This document shows positions 23,437-25,106 of a stretch of 25,106 bases of DNA, piece by piece; position 1 is the first letter of the stretch; every line of letters begins with the position of its first letter. The DNA is taken from NCBI GenBank assembly GCA_934215545.1, contig CAKQAD010000021.1, positions 1 through 25,106 on the forward strand, read 5' to 3'. The translations under genes were made by a program, and so were the position numbers. The notes below the pieces were generated by a model. That model worked only from the letters and a program-made list of their open reading frames with translations, made no database searches and was not told the origin of the DNA. Origin of the DNA: an uncultured Prevotella sp. (GTDB taxonomy: Bacteria; Bacteroidota; Bacteroidia; Bacteroidales; Bacteroidaceae).

Positions 23437-24707
23437 GGGGCATAGTTGGCATGCTTTACTTTCAGCACCCATTTCCAAACAGGCACTATCTCAATTTTCA
23501 ACCCATCACGCTCCACAAATCCCTCATCCTCGTATGTCACTATTAGTGCCCTTTTTAGAGGATATAAAGAATTAAGGGCTACCAAGGCTTTTATCTCACG
23601 CTCCAATGTTGCCTCGTCGCTCATCCTATAACTGGCTTGCACAGCCAGTCCCTCATCAGGCACATAGAAATCAACCTCTATATTTCGATTGAAATAATAG
23701 ATGCCACTGCCATACTTCTTATATAATGTTATGGCACATAGGTTTTCAAGCAACAGAGTGTCAGGGTTGTTGATGAAGAGGTGCAACAATCCGTTGTCCA
23801 CAAAATAGTGCTTCTTCACTGTTTCTTTTTCTGTGAACTTAGAGGCATAGTTGTCCAATGATATCAACAAGCATGACTCCTGCAAGTATCTCACATACTC
23901 CATAATAGTTGACGGACTACATGGAACGCCTGTCGACTTAACCAAATTGCTCAATCTGTTCAACGAGCAGGGTTGCATCACGCTTTCTGCCAAACGACGC
24001 ACACAAAGACGCAGGGCATCCTCGTTCTTTATCTTATGGCGTACAATGAGGTCGTTGAAGAATATGCGGTTGTATAAGCTGTTGAGCCAGATGCGCTTCT
24101 CACGAAAGTTAACCAATTCCGGGAAACCTCCCCATTCAAAGTAAGTTCTGAAATGACGCTGCAACTCATTAGCCTTTCTGCCATACTGCCATCCTCCTGC
24201 AATGTTTACACCGACAGCCGTAAGATATTCACTAAAGCTATACGGAAAGACATTTACACTAAGATACCTGCCTCCCAAAACGGTCTCTATGTCACGGCTC
24301 AACATCTTGGCGTTACTTCCTGTCACATAAACACTATACTTCAAGTTGGCAAGACGACGCGCAAAGTTAGCCCAACCATCCACATTCTGTATCTCGTCAA
24401 AGAAGAATATCGGCTGACCGCTATACATGCTGTGATAAGCCTGAAGTATAAGGTCGAAGTCAGTAGCTGCCATCCCTTGTAGACGCTCATCGTCGAAGTT
24501 GACATAAACAATATCCTCCAATTTCTTTCCTCCTGCCAATAATTGCTGCACACGTTGATACAACAAGTAAGACTTTCCTGCCTGTCTAACACCCACAAAT
24601 ACATAGTTGCCATATTCTTCCAAGTCAAGAGGACGCTCCACCAACGGTATGCTTCCTATATATTCTTGATTCTCAGAGATTATCGTTCTAAACAATTCCT
24701 TATCCAT
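23427..24707 (-). CDS. AAA-type ATPase with DUF4143 domain
   Basis: A 426-residue protein of the widespread AAA_14/DUF4143 group. An N-terminal P-loop domain has Walker A GVRQAGKS (39-46), Walker B IFFFDEIQN (100-108) and a sensor-like VTGSNA (128-133). A helical middle part follows, and a C-terminal DUF4143 region contains EVDF (344-347) and AVQAS (355-359), resembling the core of a PD-(D/E)XK-type nuclease fold although the usual Lys is Gln here. The last residues after PVWKW look like read-through into flanking DNA. Function of the family is unsettled. A -7 element and two palindromes precede it; the predicted leader is only about 10 nt. It is framed by tRNA-Phe and tRNA-Phe-like units, hence a separate inserted module. 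Confidence 0.88.
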   Translation of the reverse strand: MDKELFRTIISENQEYIGSIPLVERPLDLEEYGNYVFVGVRQAGKSYLLYQRVQQLLAGGKKLEDIVYVNFDDERLQGMAATDFDLILQAYHSMYSGQPIFFFDEIQNVDGWANFARRLANLKYSVYVTGSNAKMLSRDIETVLGGRYLSVNVFPYSFSEYLTAVGVNIAGGWQYGRKANELQRHFRTYFEWGGFPELVNFREKRIWLNSLYNRIFFNDLIVRHKIKNEDALRLCVRRLAESVMQPCSLNRLSNLVKSTGVPCSPSTIMEYVRYLQESCLLISLDNYASKFTEKETVKKHYFVDNGLLHLFINNPDTLLLENLCAITLYKKYGSGIYYFNRNIEVDFYVPDEGLAVQASYRMSDEATLEREIKALVALNSLYPLKRALIVTYEDEGFVERDGLKIEIVPVWKWVLKVKHANYAPSW

Positions 24708-24723
24708 ACTTCGCTTTTTCCTA

Positions 24724-24731
24724 CAAAGTTA
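24724..24731 (-). promoter_or_regulatory. -7 promoter element of the DUF4143 ATPase
   Basis: On the minus strand TAACTTTG matches TAnnTTTG, 16 bp upstream of the ATG, implying an almost leaderless transcript. The -33 region falls inside the first palindrome (24736-24760). Confidence 0.6.
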
Positions 24732-24735
24732 CACT

Positions 24736-24793
24736 TTTTATTCGGTGGTACGAAATAAAATGCAGTGTTTTTATTCGGTGGCAGCGAATAAAA
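24736..24793. promoter_or_regulatory. Two tandem palindromes in the ATPase promoter (putative operator)
   Basis: TTTTATTCG (24769-24777) and CGAATAAAA (24785-24793) form a perfect 9-bp inverted repeat around GTGGCAG. A near-identical element at 24736-24760 has the same left arm, spacer GTGGTA and right arm CGAAATAAAA (one extra A). The two start 33 bp apart, three helical turns, and the proximal one covers the space between -7 and -33. The arrangement suggests repressor binding; autoregulation is speculation. Confidence 0.65.
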
Positions 24794-24829
24794 TGATTAA
24801 AATATTTTCGTTTTGAGGTTGTTTTGTAT

Positions 24830-24858
24830 AAAAAAAAGAGCACTCCGAAGAATGACTC
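24830..24858 (-). terminator. Terminator after the first tRNA-like unit
   Basis: On the minus strand GAGTCATTC and GAGTGCTC pair around a TTCG tetraloop with one bulged T and one G-U pair, followed by eight T. It begins 8 nt beyond the 3' end of the tRNA-like unit at 24866-24951. Confidence 0.85.
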
Positions 24859-24865
24859 AACAAAG

Positions 24866-24951
24866 TGGTGCCACCAGGAATCGAACCGAGTACACAAGGC
24901 CCATAAATATATAATGTCAGTCCTTTGCTCTACCAACTGAGCTATGGCACT
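24866..24951 (-). pseudogene. tRNA-Phe-like unit with enlarged anticodon loop, copy 1
   Basis: An 86-nt sequence matching tRNA-Phe at both ends: acceptor, D-arm, T-loop and AAGGACTGA of the anticodon arm are kept. The rest of the loop (AAAAT in tRNA-Phe) is replaced by a longer AT-rich stretch ending GGG before CCTT, 13 nt more in total. The first acceptor pair is A-C instead of G-C, and the T-stem CTCGG/CCTGG has a mismatch and a G-U. No normal 7-nt anticodon loop can form, so it is probably not a working tRNA. Confidence 0.8.
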
Positions 24952-24962
24952 AAGGTTGTAAA

Positions 24963-24994
24963 CAAAAAAAACAGTTAAGATAATTCTTAATTGC
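24963..24994 (-). terminator. Terminator-like hairpin after the second tRNA-like unit
   Basis: On the minus strand TTAAGA and TCTTAA pair around ATTA, with weaker outer pairs, followed by a run of seven T. The sequence is clearly related to the terminator of tRNA-Phe at 23214-23243, showing that a tRNA-plus-terminator block was copied. Confidence 0.65.
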
Positions 24995-25003
24995 TTTTTA
25001 CTG

Positions 25004-25089
25004 TGGTGCCACCAGGAATCGAACCGTGGACACAAGGCCCATAAATATATAATGTCAGTCCTTTGCTCTACCAACTGAGCTATGGCACT
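25004..25089 (-). pseudogene. tRNA-Phe-like unit with enlarged anticodon loop, copy 2
   Basis: Again 86 nt, starting exactly 138 bp from copy 1 and carrying the identical enlarged anticodon loop and A-C first acceptor pair. It differs from copy 1 only near the 5' side of the T-arm (GTGTCCACGG against GTGTACTCGG). Both share the upstream flank TAAGGTTGTAAACAAAAA, so this is a tandem duplication that may continue beyond the window. Confidence 0.8.
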
Positions 25090-25106
25090 AAGGTTGTAAA
25101 CAAAAA

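Noticed and set aside
23251..23478. 75-codon minus-strand frame through tRNA-Phe
   Set aside because: Its C-terminal part (AQLVEQRTENPCVPGSIPG) is translated tRNA. Only the middle 35 codons are kept as a possible gene fragment.
24866..24951. Calling the unit a tRNA-Val (GAC) from the loop CTGACAT
   Set aside because: The following bases cannot form the 3' side of the anticodon stem without a large bulge, so a decoding tRNA is unlikely.
24721..25074. 117-codon minus-strand frame at the right end
   Set aside because: It is a translation through the two tRNA-like units (repeated AQLVEQRT peptide), a well-known artefact.
24866..25106. Reading the repeated tRNA-like units as a CRISPR array
   Set aside because: The repeats are full tRNA-like sequences of 86 nt in two copies with a homologous spacer; there are no cas genes and no short palindromic repeats.

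Overview
The window looks like a chromosomal segment of a Prevotella-type member of the Bacteroidota. The grounds are a SusC/SusD outer-membrane uptake pair, several promoters of the Bacteroidota kind (-33 TTTG, -7 TAnnTTTG), an M6 peptidase ending in a short C-terminal module typical of Prevotella secreted proteins, and a DUF4143 ATPase. Genus assignment is an inference; no rRNA is present.

Positions 1-3050 hold a divergent housekeeping pair: a DbpA-like DEAD-box RNA helicase (minus) and a COG0523/CobW metal-chaperone GTPase with a strongly His-rich insert (plus). A 900-bp AT-rich intergenic region with several short direct repeats follows. Positions 3886-13324 are a nutrient-uptake locus: SusC porin, SusD lipoprotein, a third surface lipoprotein, then, past a hairpin terminator, a secreted M6 metalloprotease and a lipid-anchored TonB C-terminal-domain protein. 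No glycoside hydrolase is present, so peptide or glycopeptide use is a reasonable guess.

Positions 13597-19419 are ordinary backbone: long-chain acyl-CoA synthetase, peptide release factor 2 (without the usual programmed frameshift), a 46-residue membrane peptide, a CYTH-domain protein, a convergent VanZ-like protein, and a sodium:neurotransmitter-symporter-family transporter. A low-complexity GTCCCGA repeat lies 3' of the CYTH gene, and an inverted near-copy lies 3' of the helicase gene 17 kb away.

From about 19440 to the end the DNA becomes visibly AT-richer and is organised around tRNA-Phe. A decayed 3' half of tRNA-Phe (19442-19489) and a complete tRNA-Phe gene (23256-23328, minus) bracket a 3.8-kb island. 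The island carries a five-gene minus-strand operon (two small membrane proteins, a lipocalin-like lipoprotein, an exported TPR-like protein, a single-domain retropepsin-like protease) and a broken integrase next to the tRNA. Beyond the tRNA is a second module, a DUF4143 AAA ATPase preceded by two palindromes in its promoter. It is followed by two tandem tRNA-Phe-like units whose anticodon loop is enlarged by 13 nt. The whole right end reads as a tRNA-Phe integration hotspot with successive, partly decayed insertions. The retropepsin cassette, the expanded tRNA-like units and the palindrome-controlled ATPase are the least explained parts.
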